From the NCBI RefSeq assembly GCF_001457655.1, contig NZ_LN831035.1, positions 868,001 through 932,000 of the forward strand: a stretch of 64,000 nucleotides of DNA. Direction: 5' to 3'. This stretch comes from Haemophilus influenzae (GTDB lineage Bacteria; Pseudomonadota; Gammaproteobacteria; Enterobacterales; Pasteurellaceae). A model generated the notes under the pieces. That model was not told where the DNA came from. It worked only from the letters and a program-made list of their open reading frames with translations, and made no database searches. The translations under genes were made by a program, and so were the position numbers. Below are positions 1 to 10,576 of this stretch, one piece after another (the stretch's first letter is position 1; every line of letters begins with the position of its first letter).

Positions 1-187
1 AAAGGTTCAAAGTCAATAATTGCCCTTGCAATCAAGGAAAGAATTCTTTAAGATTGGAGGCATTGGGGACAACTCCTACATCGTCCCCTTGCGATTATCT
101 TAGATAACTGTTCCGGAACAGCTAACTAAACAACAGATAATCAAGAAAATGAAAAAGGCAATTTTTTTCATTTTACTTACTCCTGAT

Positions 188-229
188 AAGCCCCGCTCTT
201 TGGAATACGAGACGGGGTTTCTCGTTTTT
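188..229 (+). terminator. terminator-like hairpin, plus strand
   Basis: CCCCG plus CTC (191-198) pairs with GAG and CGGGG (209-217), with one bulged A. It is extended by A/U pairs and followed by a T run at 225-229. It would end a rightward transcript coming from outside the window. Confidence 0.5.
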
Positions 230-279
230 AGCAATATGCTAAAAAATCTTTTGATTATTCCATAACATAAAGTTTAAAT

Positions 280-319
280 AAAAAAGCCATACTGTTCAAT
301 ATAACAGTATGGCTTTTTT
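280..319. terminator. bidirectional terminator after ribA
   Basis: There is a perfect 11-bp stem, GCCATACTGTT (286-296) with its complement at 303-313, and a 6-nt loop. Six A precede and six T follow, so it works in both directions. It lies 15 bp beyond the ribA stop codon and should end ribA transcripts on the minus strand. Confidence 0.85.
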
Positions 320-334
320 AACATATCTTATTTG

Positions 335-985
335 TTAAATAATCTCTTCCTGGCAATGTGGACAGGTCATTAAATGTTGTTCGTCATTGTTATGCACAAT
401 GTAATGCCCCATTTTTTTCGCTTTTGTATCAAGATATTTTGTGTTGTAGCGGTTTTCGCCTACATTAAGCGGTACTCGTTCAACCACGTTGATACCTGCT
501 TTTTTCATGGTTTCTACTTTTTCTGGGTTGTTGGTCATTAAGCGAACTTTTTTTACACCAAGTAGCTCAAACATATCGGCACAGACTTCAAAGTTGCGTT
601 CATCCGCTTTGAAACCTAAAGCAAGATTAGCTTCAATGGTATCCATTCCTTTATCTTGTAAAGAATAAGCACGGATTTTATTAATCAAACCAATTCCGCG
701 ACCTTCTTCACGATGATAAATTAAGACTCCGCGACCTTCTTCTTGAATTTGTTTTAATGCTGTCGCCAGTTGGAACCCACAATCGCATTTTAAGCTGTGA
801 AGCGCATCGCCAGTTAAACATTCAGAATGGATACGTGCTAATACAGGTTCATCAGCATTAGAAATATCGCCCATCACTAAGGCTACATGTTCTTTTTTTG
901 TATCTGGGAATTCAAATCCCACCATTTTGAAAATACCGTATTCAGTGGGTAAATTGGCTTGCGCAACTAGCTGAATTTTTGCCAT
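335..985 (-). CDS. ribA: GTP cyclohydrolase II, first step of riboflavin synthesis
   Basis: RibA opens GTP to 2,5-diamino-6-ribosylamino-4(3H)-pyrimidinone 5'-phosphate, formate and pyrophosphate in the cytoplasm. The zinc-binding cysteines are at C56, C67 and C69 in the stretch [16 protein letters not shown], and the substrate-binding REEGRGIGL segment follows. I start at the ATG of 985 ([10 protein letters not shown]), which aligns with the E. coli N-terminus and has AAGGATC just upstream; an in-frame ATG further out (1045) would add 20 non-homologous residues. At 216 aa it is about 20 residues longer than E. coli RibA, because the C-terminus ends in an additional segment carrying a CPHC pair. 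Monocistronic, divergent from pgpB. Confidence 0.93.
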   Translation of the reverse strand: MAKIQLVAQANLPTEYGIFKMVGFEFPDTKKEHVALVMGDISNADEPVLARIHSECLTGDALHSLKCDCGFQLATALKQIQEEGRGVLIYHREEGRGIGLINKIRAYSLQDKGMDTIEANLALGFKADERNFEVCADMFELLGVKKVRLMTNNPEKVETMKKAGINVVERVPLNVGENRYNTKYLDTKAKKMGHYIVHNNDEQHLMTCPHCQEEII

Positions 986-1012
986 AAAGTGATCCTTATT
1001 CGTAGTCATTTC

Positions 1013-1021
1013 TGTTAGAAT
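1013..1021 (+). promoter_or_regulatory. candidate extended -10 promoter for pgpB
   Basis: TG-T-TAGAAT (TG at 1013-1014, hexamer 1016-1021) matches an extended -10 element. It would give a leader of roughly 27 nt before the pgpB ATG. It sits inside the 69-bp gap between the divergent ribA and pgpB starts. Confidence 0.4.
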
Positions 1022-1054
1022 GCGCGCGTTATTTTTTATTATCAAGGGGCGAGC

Positions 1055-1780
1055 ATGTTCAAAAGGCTGTCATTATATACGTTATTACTTTGTCTTGTAC
1101 CATTTTTTATTTGGGGTATTTCCTATCAATGGCATGGTAATAGCCAATTAACTCAAGCTGATTATTGGCTTTATTTGCTCACTGAAACGGGTAGCGTACC
1201 TTATGCGTTGATTACCTGTGTGTTATTTACGCTTTTGTTTGCGTTTTTATTTAAAAATCCAAAACAATGGCTATTAGGCGTAATTGTGATGGGGATTTCA
1301 GTTATTGCAACTCAAGCGGCAAAAACAGGGGCAAAAGCATTATTTGAAGAACCTCGTCCGTTTACCGTTTATCTAGCTGAGCAAACTCATTCAACGCCTG
1401 AAAACTTTTATAAAAATGACCGCACTTTGCGTGCTGAAATAGCTAAGAATTTTTATTCGATGGATGCTATCACACCAGCTTGGTTAGTTCATCATTATGA
1501 GAATGAAACGGGGTATTCGTTCCCTTCTGGACATACGATTTTTGCGGCAACTTGGCTAATGCTTGCTGTTGGCTTTACCCAATTATTGGGTAACCGTTCT
1601 TTTAAAGCAAAATTGCTGGTGGTGGGTATTGCAGTGTGGGGCTTATTGATGTTGATTAGCCGTGTGCGATTAGGCATGCATTACCCAATAGATTTATTGG
1701 TGGCGACATTACTGGCATGGTTGATTAATGGCATTATTTTTGCCTTTTTAAAGAAAAAGGCGATCTTCGTCATGAAATAG
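1055..1780 (+). CDS. pgpB: PAP2-family membrane lipid phosphatase (phosphatidylglycerophosphatase B type)
   Basis: This inner-membrane phosphatase dephosphorylates phosphatidylglycerophosphate and can act on related lipid phosphates such as undecaprenyl pyrophosphate. All three PAP2 motifs are present: K-x6-RP around residues 94-102 (KALFEEPRP), PSGHT at 158-162, and SR-x5-H-x3-D at 202-213 ([12 protein letters not shown]), the last supplying the nucleophilic histidine. Hydrophobic segments at residues 7-25, 47-68, 72-88, 163-180, 187-203 and 213-232 fit six membrane spans, with the large loop holding motifs 1-2 on the periplasmic side. The length of 241 aa is usual. It is divergent from ribA. 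The assignment to PgpB rather than a sister PAP2 enzyme rests on length and loop layout. Confidence 0.85.
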   Translation: MFKRLSLYTLLLCLVPFFIWGISYQWHGNSQLTQADYWLYLLTETGSVPYALITCVLFTLLFAFLFKNPKQWLLGVIVMGISVIATQAAKTGAKALFEEPRPFTVYLAEQTHSTPENFYKNDRTLRAEIAKNFYSMDAITPAWLVHHYENETGYSFPSGHTIFAATWLMLAVGFTQLLGNRSFKAKLLVVGIAVWGLLMLISRVRLGMHYPIDLLVATLLAWLINGIIFAFLKKKAIFVMK

Positions 1781-1798
1781 TATTAGGTGCTGACTTGT

Positions 1799-2539
1799 CT
1801 ATACAAAATTGTGTGTTTTAAACCACCGTTCTATATTTTGAATAATAAATTGGGGAAGTAATATTTCTTGTTCTAAGAAAGTTTTATCCATGATGAAATA
1901 ATTCATGTTTTTTAGATTTATTTCTGAAGGTTTTCTTTGTTTCCCTGATAGGTAATAATAGGTTGTCCACAATACTGGTAAAGAACTATTATTCCAAATA
2001 TCTTCATATCTTTGAATTGAAGCATCAAACCAAAATCTAAACCAGCAGTGACGTTTATTTTTATATGTTCCTTTTTGGTTAGGACAGTCTGCTAATGTTA
2101 ATAGAATATAAGGAATTTGATACTCTTCAAGTTTATTGTATTCCCAAATTTTTTGTTGATTAGCTAATATAATAAATTCAATAGGTTATAAGTTTTTTGC
2201 CGAAAAACTAATTTGACGATAATATTTTTGCCAATTTTTTCTGAATGAATTTTTTAATTCAGTCCATGCGTTTTATTTGGTGATAATGGAAAATATGATT
2301 GGTATAAATTGCTTTAGTTTAATTTTATGGGGCAGAATTCGCTTTTTGGGTAATTAGAAAAATTGCTATTAGAGGATGGCACTGTATTAACATTTTTCTC
2401 AAATAAAACTTGAGCACAAATAGGGCAGTGGCATTTGGGTGTAGTATCTTTTAAACCTAACGGTTTATTACCAAATTCAATAATGTACTCCTTGACAGTG
2501 ATTAAAATTTCTTTGCTTGGATGGTTTTGCTTTTTCCAT
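1799..2539 (-). pseudogene. decayed gene of unknown function next to dam
   Basis: Minus-strand reading recovers a protein of about 245 codons only by changing frame. The ATG is at 2539 (MEKAKP). The frame must shift almost at once to give SKEILITVKEYIIEFG followed by a KCHCPIC cysteine cluster. A TAA stands at 2314-2316, another shift is needed near 2266-2272, and another TAA lies at 2186-2188. After that a clean run of about 125 codons continues (KIWEYNKLEEYQIPYILL, then KNKRHCWFRFWFDAS) to the TAG at 1799. Several lesions in one otherwise coherent reading show a gene that has decayed rather than a sequencing slip. I do not recognise the family; the Cys/His cluster suggests a small zinc-binding site. 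Its position suggests a lost partner of dam, but nothing in the sequence proves that. Confidence 0.7.
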
Positions 2540-2870
2540 TTTTATCCTATTTGTTATACACTAAAGAATAAAGCATAACAGGCTTAAATTTTGATGAATT
2601 ATCCACAGTACAAATAAGGCGTTATTAAAATAATTTACATTCTACTATAGGATAATAATTATTCTGATGATTGGATGAGTTTTCTAGATAATCATTCTGA
2701 TAAAACAAAAGGATTACAGGTAAAATTACAGACTTGTGAGTATTTTGGGTTAGTATCAAAAAAGTATATAGGTACTGTAAGAGATAAATGGTAATACACA
2801 ATATATTATTTTATTGTGGTTTTAAAATTACGATTTTGGTACTTTTAGTATAAAGTAAGGGCTATTTTTA
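2540..2870. other. gene-poor gap with a possible gene fragment
   Basis: Between the decayed gene and dam I see one open stretch on the plus strand: 2651-2794, with an internal ATG at 2675 giving 39 residues (MSFLDNHSDKTKG to VRDKW). It has no Shine-Dalgarno and ends at TAA. It could be the C-terminal fragment of a lost gene. A direct ancestor cannot be named. The remainder is A+T-rich spacer. Confidence 0.3.
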
Positions 2871-3731
2871 TTATTTACGAGCACCAAATATCGCAATCAA
2901 TTCTTTCACTTTTACGCGTTTTTCTGGGTTTTGGCTAATAGAACGTTGGACTTTTACCCGTTTAAATTTAGCACCGTTATAAATTTCACGCGTAAATTTA
3001 GTATCGTGATTCGAGATCAATATCGAAATTTGTTTTTCTTTTTGTATAGATTTCGCTAAATCTGCCAAAGCACGTTGCTGCACTAGTCCAAACTCATTCC
3101 CTGCATAACCAGTAAAATTAGTCTCTTGTTGTAGCGGAGCATAAGGTGGATCACAATAAATCACCGAATCCTTATCGGCAAATTCAAAAGTTTTTTGAAA
3201 ATCACAGCATAAAAATACCGCACTTTGCGCTTTATGAGCGAAATAACGTAATTCATCTTCTGGAAAATAATGAGTTTTGTAAGCTCCAAAAGGCACATTA
3301 AATTCATTCTTGCTGTTATAACGGCATAATCCGTTAAACCCAAAACGGTTCAAATATAAAAAAATAATCGAACGTTCGAAAGGATCTGTTGATGCATTGA
3401 ATTGGCGACGTTTAGCATAGTAATAATCGGGTGTATTGGCATCATCAGCGAAGAAAATCGGCTTACAATCTTCAATATAACCCTCTACATTTTCTTTAAC
3501 AATATTGAATAGATTGATTAAATCAGGGTTGATATCTGCCAAAATATAGCGTTCAAAATTAGAATTCAGAAATATCGCTCCAGCACCCACAAATGGCTCA
3601 ATTAAGCAGTTTTTTTTGTTTGGAAAGGCTTTATTTATCTCGTCCGTTAAACGAAATTTTCCCCCCGCCCATTTTAAAAATGGACGGTGTTTTAACTTAG
3701 GTTTTAAAGATTGTTTTTTCGGACGTAACAT
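2871..3731 (-). CDS. dam: DNA adenine methyltransferase, GATC-specific
   Basis: Dam transfers a methyl group from S-adenosylmethionine to N6 of adenine in GATC. That mark guides mismatch repair and SeqA-controlled replication; seqA is also in this window. The SAM motif WAGGK lies at residues 21-25, EPFVGAGA at 45-52, and the catalytic DPPY at 194-197 within IYCDPPYAPL. The order places it in the alpha class. Its length of 286 aa compares with 278 in E. coli, with a slightly longer basic N-terminus. One base separates it from aroB upstream, so it is the last gene of an aroK-aroB-dam transcription unit, as in many gammaproteobacteria. It is intact even though the gene beyond it is broken. Confidence 0.96.
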   Translation of the reverse strand: MLRPKKQSLKPKLKHRPFLKWAGGKFRLTDEINKAFPNKKNCLIEPFVGAGAIFLNSNFERYILADINPDLINLFNIVKENVEGYIEDCKPIFFADDANTPDYYYAKRRQFNASTDPFERSIIFLYLNRFGFNGLCRYNSKNEFNVPFGAYKTHYFPEDELRYFAHKAQSAVFLCCDFQKTFEFADKDSVIYCDPPYAPLQQETNFTGYAGNEFGLVQQRALADLAKSIQKEKQISILISNHDTKFTREIYNGAKFKRVKVQRSISQNPEKRVKVKELIAIFGARK

Positions 3732-3732
3732 C

Positions 3733-4824
<1,092 letters not shown>

Positions 4825-4840
4825 TTATCCTTAGGTGTGT

Positions 4841-5383
4841 TTAAAGCGCACCATTTAATCCATTCATATTATCAATTAAATCAACAATTTGATTTACCAT
4901 TACTTTGGCATTTTGTTCATCAGTTGGCAAAGTGATGTCCGCAATTTCTTCATAAAGCGGATTGCGAATTTTTGCTAAATCTTCCAATACTTGACGAGGA
5001 TTCTCTGCATCTTGGAGCAATGGACGTTTTTTATCACGTTGAGTGCGTTGGAATTGTTTTTCCACCGTTGTTTCTAAATAAATTACAATACCACGTGCTG
5101 ATAAATAATTACGGTTTTCCTTAGAAAGCACTGCTCCCCCACCAGTTGAAAGTACAATACCTTGCATTTGTGTGAGTTCGTTAATAATGCGTTCTTCACG
5201 TTTTCGGAAGCCGTCTTCGCCTTCCAAATCAAAAATCCAGCTAATATCCGCGCCCGTACGTTCTTCAATCACTGCATCGGAATCAATAAAATCCATATTA
5301 AGCTGTTGTGCTAATTGACGACCGATAGTACTTTTACCTGCACCCATTGGTCCTACTAAAAAAATATTACGTTTTTCCGCCAT
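4841..5383 (-). CDS. aroK: shikimate kinase I
   Basis: AroK phosphorylates shikimate at the 3-hydroxyl using ATP. The P-loop GPMGAGKST spans residues 11-19, the metal and shikimate aspartate D34 lies in FIDSDAVIE, the substrate arginine R60 in GFRKRE, and the GGG motif at 81-83. At 180 aa it is a single-domain AroK-type enzyme. First gene of the aroK-aroB-dam unit on the minus strand. The 284-bp region upstream holds the nadN terminator and presumably the promoter. Confidence 0.96.
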
Positions 5384-5621
5384 TGTTTTTTATCTAATTA
5401 AATTAAAAGTGAAATAAAATTCGATCATTTCTAATGAAAATAAACTGCGTAAAAATGCAGAAGATAGAAAGATCTCCCAAAAAATGGGGTAGATTATCGC
5501 AATAAATCACCCTATTTTTCAACCTTTATAGGGAATTTATTTTCCACGAGAAAGCATCTAAATATGGAATAGTTAAAATTCTTAATCATCTATGAAGTCT
5601 TCAAACCTAGGACTAATAACA

Positions 5622-5650
5622 AAAATAGCGCGTTAAATACGCGCTATTTT
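5622..5650 (-). terminator. terminator after nadN
   Basis: Arms AAAATAGCGCG (5622-5632) and CGCGCTATTTT (5640-5650) form a perfect 11-bp stem with a 7-nt loop. It lies 18 bp past the nadN stop and is flanked by A and T runs, so it may act in both directions. Confidence 0.8.
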
Positions 5651-5667
5651 TAGCCTATTTTTCAATT

Positions 5668-7479
5668 TTATTTTTTAGGTAATGCATCAGTTGAAGCATT
5701 AAATTTCACATTTGATGAAGTGTAAGCCTCAAAGTGCGGATGTTTTTTCATAAATTTTATGAAACTTTCTGCATCAGGCAAGTAGGTATCAACGCCTTCA
5801 TATTTTGGATCGTTAAATAATTTACCAAAGGTTTTATAACCGTCTTTACCGCCTGCAACATAAGCATTTGTTCCGACAAGATAACGTTTGTTATCATCAA
5901 TCGGTTCCCATTGTTGGGTTTGTTTATTCAAGACTTCAACACTCACTAAACGTTTACCTTCCGCATTTGGTGTTTCATTCGCTTCATAACGAATACCTGC
6001 ACCATAAGGGAATGCGCCTGTAGAGCCATCAACCAAAGCAAATTGCATCGCATCTTCAAGCACTTGTTTCACTAACGAACCTTCCATTTTATAGGTATAT
6101 AACGTATTCCCGAAAGGTAAGAAAGTATAAGCATCGTTAAAGGTTACATTGCCCGGTAAAATATCTGCGCGTACACCGCCAGCATTTTGAATAGTTAAAT
6201 CCACTGTTTTGAGTTCGTTATACATTGTTTCTGCAATAAAACGCGTTGCAATAGAACCTTCTGGATTAGATCCTGCTTTATTTGGGATACGGTTTGCTGA
6301 ACCACCTGGCATTGCAGAACCAGTGATAACGCCCACAATTTCTTGTGCTAAGCGATCTTTTTCACTTTTATATTTAGCAATAAGCTTATCGGTTTTTGCA
6401 TCGTGATCATCAAGTGAAATACTTTTCATTGATTTTAAAGTATCAAGTGCTTTTTTACGTTCATCGCCAGTTAATTCAGCCCATTTACCTTCCGAATTTT
6501 TCACTTGAAGTTTATGAGAACTCATTAACACGTGAGGAATTTTACGAGTAATAGACGCTATACCTTCAGGACTGAATTTAACACCTAAATCCCCCACCAC
6601 GGCAGAATAAGCCCAGCCTTCCATTACAAATACAGGCTCTCCATTTGGATTTTTAAATTCAAGTGGATATTCATAGATTACTGGAAGTTTTAAACTACGT
6701 AATTCATCATTTCCGTATAAATAATGTGAATCGCCAGTAACGATCACATCAATATCATTTACTTTTTGAGCAATTTCGATATTTTTTTCACTACCTGCGT
6801 GTGAAAGTAGGATAATTTTATTAATTCCTTGCTGTTTTAGCGCATTTGCCATAATTTGTGCAGTAGCAATTTCATCATAAAACTTCACATCCTTACCCGG
6901 AGAAGAGGAATTCACTGTTTTATTCACGGTATCTAAACCGATAATGGCAATTTTTTCTCCATCCACAGTGAAAATATCGTAAGGTTTCCATTTGTTATAC
7001 AAAATTGAACTTTTATCAGGAATCACATTAGCTGAAAGCACAGGGATTTTTAATGGTTCAAGCAGTTTTAATAACCCTTCATTACCTGCGTCAAATTCAT
7101 GATTACCTAAAGTAAAATAATGAAAATTACCTGCGTTCATCACAGCTGCATCTGCAGAACCACCAAACAGCGTGAAGTAAAGCGTACCAGTAATGGCATC
7201 GCCTGCATGCAGTACCAATGGATTTTTGTATTTTTTACGCAATTTGTTAAGTTTTGCATTGACAGCAGAAAAACCACCAATATCCACTTTGGTTTGCTGA
7301 CCATTTAAATTAATCCGTGTTTCGTGCGGTTCTAAATAAGAATGGTGATCATTGATGTGCAAAATACTTAATTCCACAGCTTTGTGAGCTTGTGGTGCCT
7401 CTTTGGCAAGAGCTACACTAGTGAAAAGCATCGCAAATGTACTGAGTGCAAAGGTAGCTGATTTTTTGGATAAAAGCAT
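5668..7479 (-). CDS. nadN: periplasmic NAD nucleotidase / 5'-nucleotidase
   Basis: NadN hydrolyses NAD to NMN and AMP, then NMN to nicotinamide riboside. Haemophilus depends on this step because it cannot make the pyridine ring of NAD (V-factor requirement). The protein begins with a signal peptide cleaved after about residue 25 (FTSVALA). The calcineurin-like metallophosphatase domain follows, with NDHHS at 43-47, GDAITG at 93-98, GNHEFD at 125-130 and VTGDSHYL near 250. The C-terminal 5'-nucleotidase substrate domain contains NAGGVRADI and FPYGAGIRYE. The 603-aa length matches what I remember for NadN of H. influenzae. It is monocistronic, with its own terminator at 5622. The next gene upstream, a secreted unknown, ends 22 bp away. 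Confidence 0.93.
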   Translation of the reverse strand: MLLSKKSATFALSTFAMLFTSVALAKEAPQAHKAVELSILHINDHHSYLEPHETRINLNGQQTKVDIGGFSAVNAKLNKLRKKYKNPLVLHAGDAITGTLYFTLFGGSADAAVMNAGNFHYFTLGNHEFDAGNEGLLKLLEPLKIPVLSANVIPDKSSILYNKWKPYDIFTVDGEKIAIIGLDTVNKTVNSSSPGKDVKFYDEIATAQIMANALKQQGINKIILLSHAGSEKNIEIAQKVNDIDVIVTGDSHYLYGNDELRSLKLPVIYEYPLEFKNPNGEPVFVMEGWAYSAVVGDLGVKFSPEGIASITRKIPHVLMSSHKLQVKNSEGKWAELTGDERKKALDTLKSMKSISLDDHDAKTDKLIAKYKSEKDRLAQEIVGVITGSAMPGGSANRIPNKAGSNPEGSIATRFIAETMYNELKTVDLTIQNAGGVRADILPGNVTFNDAYTFLPFGNTLYTYKMEGSLVKQVLEDAMQFALVDGSTGAFPYGAGIRYEANETPNAEGKRLVSVEVLNKQTQQWEPIDDNKRYLVGTNAYVAGGKDGYKTFGKLFNDPKYEGVDTYLPDAESFIKFMKKHPHFEAYTSSNVKFNASTDALPKK

Positions 7480-7501
7480 AAAAACTCCTATTGGTAAGGG
7501 A

Positions 7502-8275
7502 TTAATTTAAACCTTCTAGCATTGCTTGAAAGGTTTTGTAACGAATTGCATCATTATTGTGCTGTAAATTTTCTCGAGGTTGATCTAAATACGAGAAATC
7601 ATCAACTTCCACACCTTTAAATTGGCGATTGAACATCATATTTGCTAAAGCAAGGCGAGACTTAATTTCTGAAGAAGGAGTAATCAAACTAATACGATTT
7701 TCAGTAATCGAAAAAATAGTCTGATTCGGAAAATCTTGACGTATTTGTTCAATAATTTTTTGAAATATACCTTTGGCATTCAAAGACAGTAATATAATTT
7801 GATCTGCTTTTGCTCCCCGCTCCATTAAAGTCTGAACAAATTGCTCTGAATTATCTGTTTGACGAATATAAATTTTTGCCTGATCATTTGCTAAAAAAGA
7901 CACCAGTAAGTTTTTCTTCATTTCCTGAATTAAATTAGCATCAACAGTATTTATTGGCTCAAAGTATAAGTAATCAAGAAATTTAGGCGTGAGATTTTTA
8001 TCTGTTTTAAAAATGCGAGTGAGGATTTTTTCGCTTATTTGGATCTGATTATCAAGAAATTGGGGAGGTAAAGAAAAAAGTGCGGTAAGTTTTTTTTGTA
8101 AATTTGTAATTTGTTGTTTGTCTTGTTTAGCTAAAGCCATTGAAAATTGTTGCTTCAAAGCCTCAGCTGATTCAGTGGATATTGATTGATGAGAAGATGG
8201 ACTAGCTATTACACCTTGTTGAACACCAATAAATGATGCTAATCCAATTAACACAGAATGAAAACTAATTTTCAT
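7502..8275 (-). CDS. secreted protein of unknown function
   Basis: I do not recognise a family. The 257-residue product begins with a signal peptide ([17 protein letters not shown], cleavage likely after IAS). The mature part is mostly helical and rich in Gln and Lys. I begin at the ATG of 8275; an ATG four codons earlier (8287) is possible. It lies 22 bp upstream of nadN on the same strand, so the two may be co-transcribed, which would place this protein in the periplasm beside the NAD nucleotidase. That functional link is inference only. An uptake core lies inside it at 8078. Confidence 0.6.
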   Translation of the reverse strand: MKISFHSVLIGLASFIGVQQGVIASPSSHQSISTESAEALKQQFSMALAKQDKQQITNLQKKLTALFSLPPQFLDNQIQISEKILTRIFKTDKNLTPKFLDYLYFEPINTVDANLIQEMKKNLLVSFLANDQAKIYIRQTDNSEQFVQTLMERGAKADQIILLSLNAKGIFQKIIEQIRQDFPNQTIFSITENRISLITPSSEIKSRLALANMMFNRQFKGVEVDDFSYLDQPRENLQHNNDAIRYKTFQAMLEGLN

Positions 8276-8501
8276 AATAAACCTCATTTAACTGATATTT
8301 TATCAAGCTAAAATACCGCTATACGCGTAAATTTGACCTAAAACAGCTGGATGCCTCGTATTATATCGCAAAACAAAATAAATTGTGAATGATAATTAAA
8401 AGGAATACAACCTACTTTATGCATACAAAACTTGCAATTTTGCTTGAAAAGTATAAAATTCGCAGGCTTTTTGTCTATATATACAGAGAAAAAAGTAAGC
8501 T

Positions 8502-8534
8502 ATATTCTCAAATCACTTTCGAATTTGAGAATAT
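8502..8534 (+). promoter_or_regulatory. perfect 12-bp dyad in the rpsP leader
   Basis: ATATTCTCAAAT (8502-8513) and its exact complement (8523-8534) flank a 9-nt loop, ending 32 nt before the rpsP ATG. TCTTTT follows, too weak for a standard terminator. It may be a leader attenuator, a ribosomal-protein binding site or an operator. A TATAAAAT at about 8452-8459 upstream is a possible -10 element. Confidence 0.45.
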
Positions 8535-8566
8535 TCTTTTAGTAATTAAACATTTAGAGGAAGGTT

Positions 8567-8815
8567 ATGGTAACCATTCGTTTATCTCGTGGCGGAGCTA
8601 AAAAACGCCCATTTTATCAAATCGTAGTCGCTGACAGTCGTTCACCTCGTGACGGTCGCTTCATTGAACGTGTAGGTTTCTTCAATCCAATTGCACAAGG
8701 TAATGCAGAACGTCTTCGCATTAATCTTGAGCGTGTAAATCACTGGGTTGCTCAAGGTGCTTCACTTTCTGATCGTGTTGCGAGCTTGGTAAAAGAAGCA
8801 CAAAAAGCAGCATAA
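8567..8815 (+). CDS. rpsP: 30S ribosomal protein S16
   Basis: S16 is a small-subunit assembly protein binding 16S rRNA. The 82 residues start [17 protein letters not shown] and include [19 protein letters not shown], both typical. The ATG is preceded by GAGGAAGG, a strong Shine-Dalgarno. First gene of the conserved rpsP-rimM-trmD-rplS operon, all in order and closely spaced here. A folded leader precedes it. Confidence 0.98.
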   Translation: MVTIRLSRGGAKKRPFYQIVVADSRSPRDGRFIERVGFFNPIAQGNAERLRINLERVNHWVAQGASLSDRVASLVKEAQKAA

Positions 8816-8859
8816 TTTTGCTTTTTGATTTAGTTCTCAAACTAAGATAGGTGAAAAAT

Positions 8860-9387
8860 ATGGAACAACAACATATTGAAGTTGTGGGCAAATTAGGCTC
8901 AACCTACGGTATTCGTGGGTGGTTGCGTATTTATTCATCAACAGAACAAGCTGAAAGCATTTTTGATTATCAACCTTGGTTTTTAAAAATCAAAGGTGAA
9001 TGGCAATCAATTGAATTAGAAAACTGGCGTTATCATAATCACGAAATCATCGTTAAATTAAAAGGCGTTGATGACCGTGAAACTGCACAAATTTTAGCGA
9101 ATGTTGAAATTGGTGTAGATTTATCTGTTTTCCCAGAACTAGAAGAGGGCGATTATTACTGGCACGATTTAATCGGTTGTACAGTCGTAAACTTAGAAGG
9201 TTATACAATGGGAACAGTAACAGAAATGATGGAAACGGGTTCTAATGATGTATTAGTGGTTAAAGCCAATACCAAAGATGCTTTTGGAAAACAAGAGCGG
9301 TTAATTCCGTTTTTGTATGAACAAGTAGTTAAAAGAGTCGATCTCACCACAAAAACAATTGAAGTGGATTGGGACGCTGGTTTCTAA
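8860..9387 (+). CDS. rimM: 16S rRNA processing / 30S maturation factor RimM
   Basis: RimM helps assemble the head of the 30S subunit and binds S19. The N-terminal RimM domain begins [17 protein letters not shown], and the C-terminal PRC-barrel domain contains [15 protein letters not shown] and [12 protein letters not shown] start at the ATG of 8860 (MEQQHIEVV, 175 aa), which follows ATAGGTG; a GTG at 8851 in frame would put the Shine-Dalgarno inside the gene. It is the second gene of the rpsP operon. Confidence 0.95.
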
Positions 9388-9424
9388 TCTCAAGTATGCA
9401 CAAACGTAATGTAGTAGGCTTTTT

Positions 9425-10165
9425 ATGTGGATAGGGGTAATTTCATTATTCCCCGAAATGTTTAAAGCGATTACGGAATTTGGGGTTACAGGTAGAGCCG
9501 TAAAACATAATCTTCTGAAAGTTGAATGTTGGAATCCAAGAAATTTTACATTCGACAAGCATAAAACTGTGGACGATCGCCCTTATGGTGGTGGCCCAGG
9601 AATGCTGATGATGGTGCAACCTTTACGGGATGCGATTCATACTGCAAAAGCAGCGGCAGGAGAAGGCGCAAAGGTGATTTACCTTTCGCCACAAGGACGT
9701 AAACTTGATCAAGACGGCGTAACCGAGCTTGCTCAAAATCAGAAATTGATTTTAGTATGTGGACGTTACGAAGGGATTGATGAACGGTTGATTCAAACTG
9801 AAATTGATGAAGAATGGTCAATCGGCGATTACGTTCTAACTGGTGGGGAATTGCCGGCAATGACATTAATTGATGCTGTTGCACGTTTTATTCCTGGTGT
9901 ATTAGGCAAACAAGCCTCCGCAGAAGAAGATTCTTTTGCAGATGGTTTATTAGATTGCCCGCATTACACCAGACCGGAAGTGTTAGAAGGATTAACTGTA
10001 CCACCCGTGCTGATGTCGGGACATCACGAAGAAATTCGGAAATGGCGATTAAAACAATCGCTACAGAGAACGTGGTTCCGACGCCCTGAGCTCTTAGAAG
10101 GCCTAGCTCTGACTGACGAACAACGTAAGCTGTTAAAAGAGGCGCAAGCCGAGCATAACAGTTAG
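9425..10165 (+). CDS. trmD: tRNA (guanine-N1)-methyltransferase
   Basis: TrmD methylates G37 of tRNAs that read CNN codons, which prevents +1 frameshifting. The SPOUT trefoil-knot SAM site is clear: [13 protein letters not shown] around residues 113-125 and [14 protein letters not shown] around 138-151. The N-terminus [13 protein letters not shown] and GGGPGMLM are family hallmarks. The length is 246 aa (255 in E. coli). Third gene of the ribosomal/RNA-modification operon, 36 bp upstream of rplS. Confidence 0.97.
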   Translation: MWIGVISLFPEMFKAITEFGVTGRAVKHNLLKVECWNPRNFTFDKHKTVDDRPYGGGPGMLMMVQPLRDAIHTAKAAAGEGAKVIYLSPQGRKLDQDGVTELAQNQKLILVCGRYEGIDERLIQTEIDEEWSIGDYVLTGGELPAMTLIDAVARFIPGVLGKQASAEEDSFADGLLDCPHYTRPEVLEGLTVPPVLMSGHHEEIRKWRLKQSLQRTWFRRPELLEGLALTDEQRKLLKEAQAEHNS

Positions 10166-10201
10166 TTTCAGTTACATCTAGGATCAATAAAGGATCAAAC
10201 A

Positions 10202-10552
10202 ATGTCTAACATTATCAAACAACTTGAACAAGAACAATTAAAACAAAACGTACCTAGCTTCCGCCCAGGTGATACTTTAGAAGTTAAAGTATGGGTAGTT
10301 GAAGGTAGCAAACGTCGTTTGCAAGCATTCGAAGGCGTGGTTATTGCAATTCGTAACCGTGGCTTGCACTCAGCATTTACTTTGCGTAAAGTATCTAACG
10401 GCGTAGGCGTTGAGCGTGTATTCCAAACTCACTCTCCAGCTGTAGATTCTATCGCAGTTAAACGTAAAGGTGCGGTACGTAAAGCTAAACTTTACTACTT
10501 ACGTGAACGTTCAGGTAAATCAGCTCGTATTAAAGAGCGTTTAGGCGCATAA
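10202..10552 (+). CDS. rplS: 50S ribosomal protein L19
   Basis: L19 lies at the 30S-50S interface. The 116-residue protein starts [14 protein letters not shown] and contains [16 protein letters not shown] and [14 protein letters not shown]-like C-terminal sequence ([21 protein letters not shown]). It closes the rpsP operon and is followed at once by a strong terminator. Confidence 0.98.
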   Translation: MSNIIKQLEQEQLKQNVPSFRPGDTLEVKVWVVEGSKRRLQAFEGVVIAIRNRGLHSAFTLRKVSNGVGVERVFQTHSPAVDSIAVKRKGAVRKAKLYYLRERSGKSARIKERLGA

Positions 10553-10576
10553 TTCCATTATATTTAATGATAATCT

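Larger units (their letters stand above)
1..334. other. intergenic region with several dyads, upstream of the ribA 3' end
   Basis: No recognised gene lies here. What is visible is structure: a GGGGAC/GTCCCC hairpin (65-70 with 83-88), a GATTATCT/AGATAATC pair (93-100 with 135-142) enclosing the perfect 14-bp palindrome at 108-121, and two terminator-like hairpins entered separately. A 38-codon open frame starts at the ATG of 150 (first residues MKKAIFFILL) and runs through the first terminator. It resembles a leader peptide in form, but has no clear Shine-Dalgarno and no gene follows on the same strand. The plus-strand elements probably belong to the 3' end of a transcript that enters from the left of the window. 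I could not match it to tmRNA, 6S, RNase P RNA or a riboswitch class. Confidence 0.4.

Noticed and set aside
1-60. Possible tRNA, because of GGTTCAAAGTC near the left edge
   Set aside because: No acceptor stem, anticodon arm or CCA end can be folded from the available bases.
9546-10202. Two minus-strand frames of 104-112 codons
   Set aside because: They lie opposite trmD and depend on its codon use; no homology or start site.
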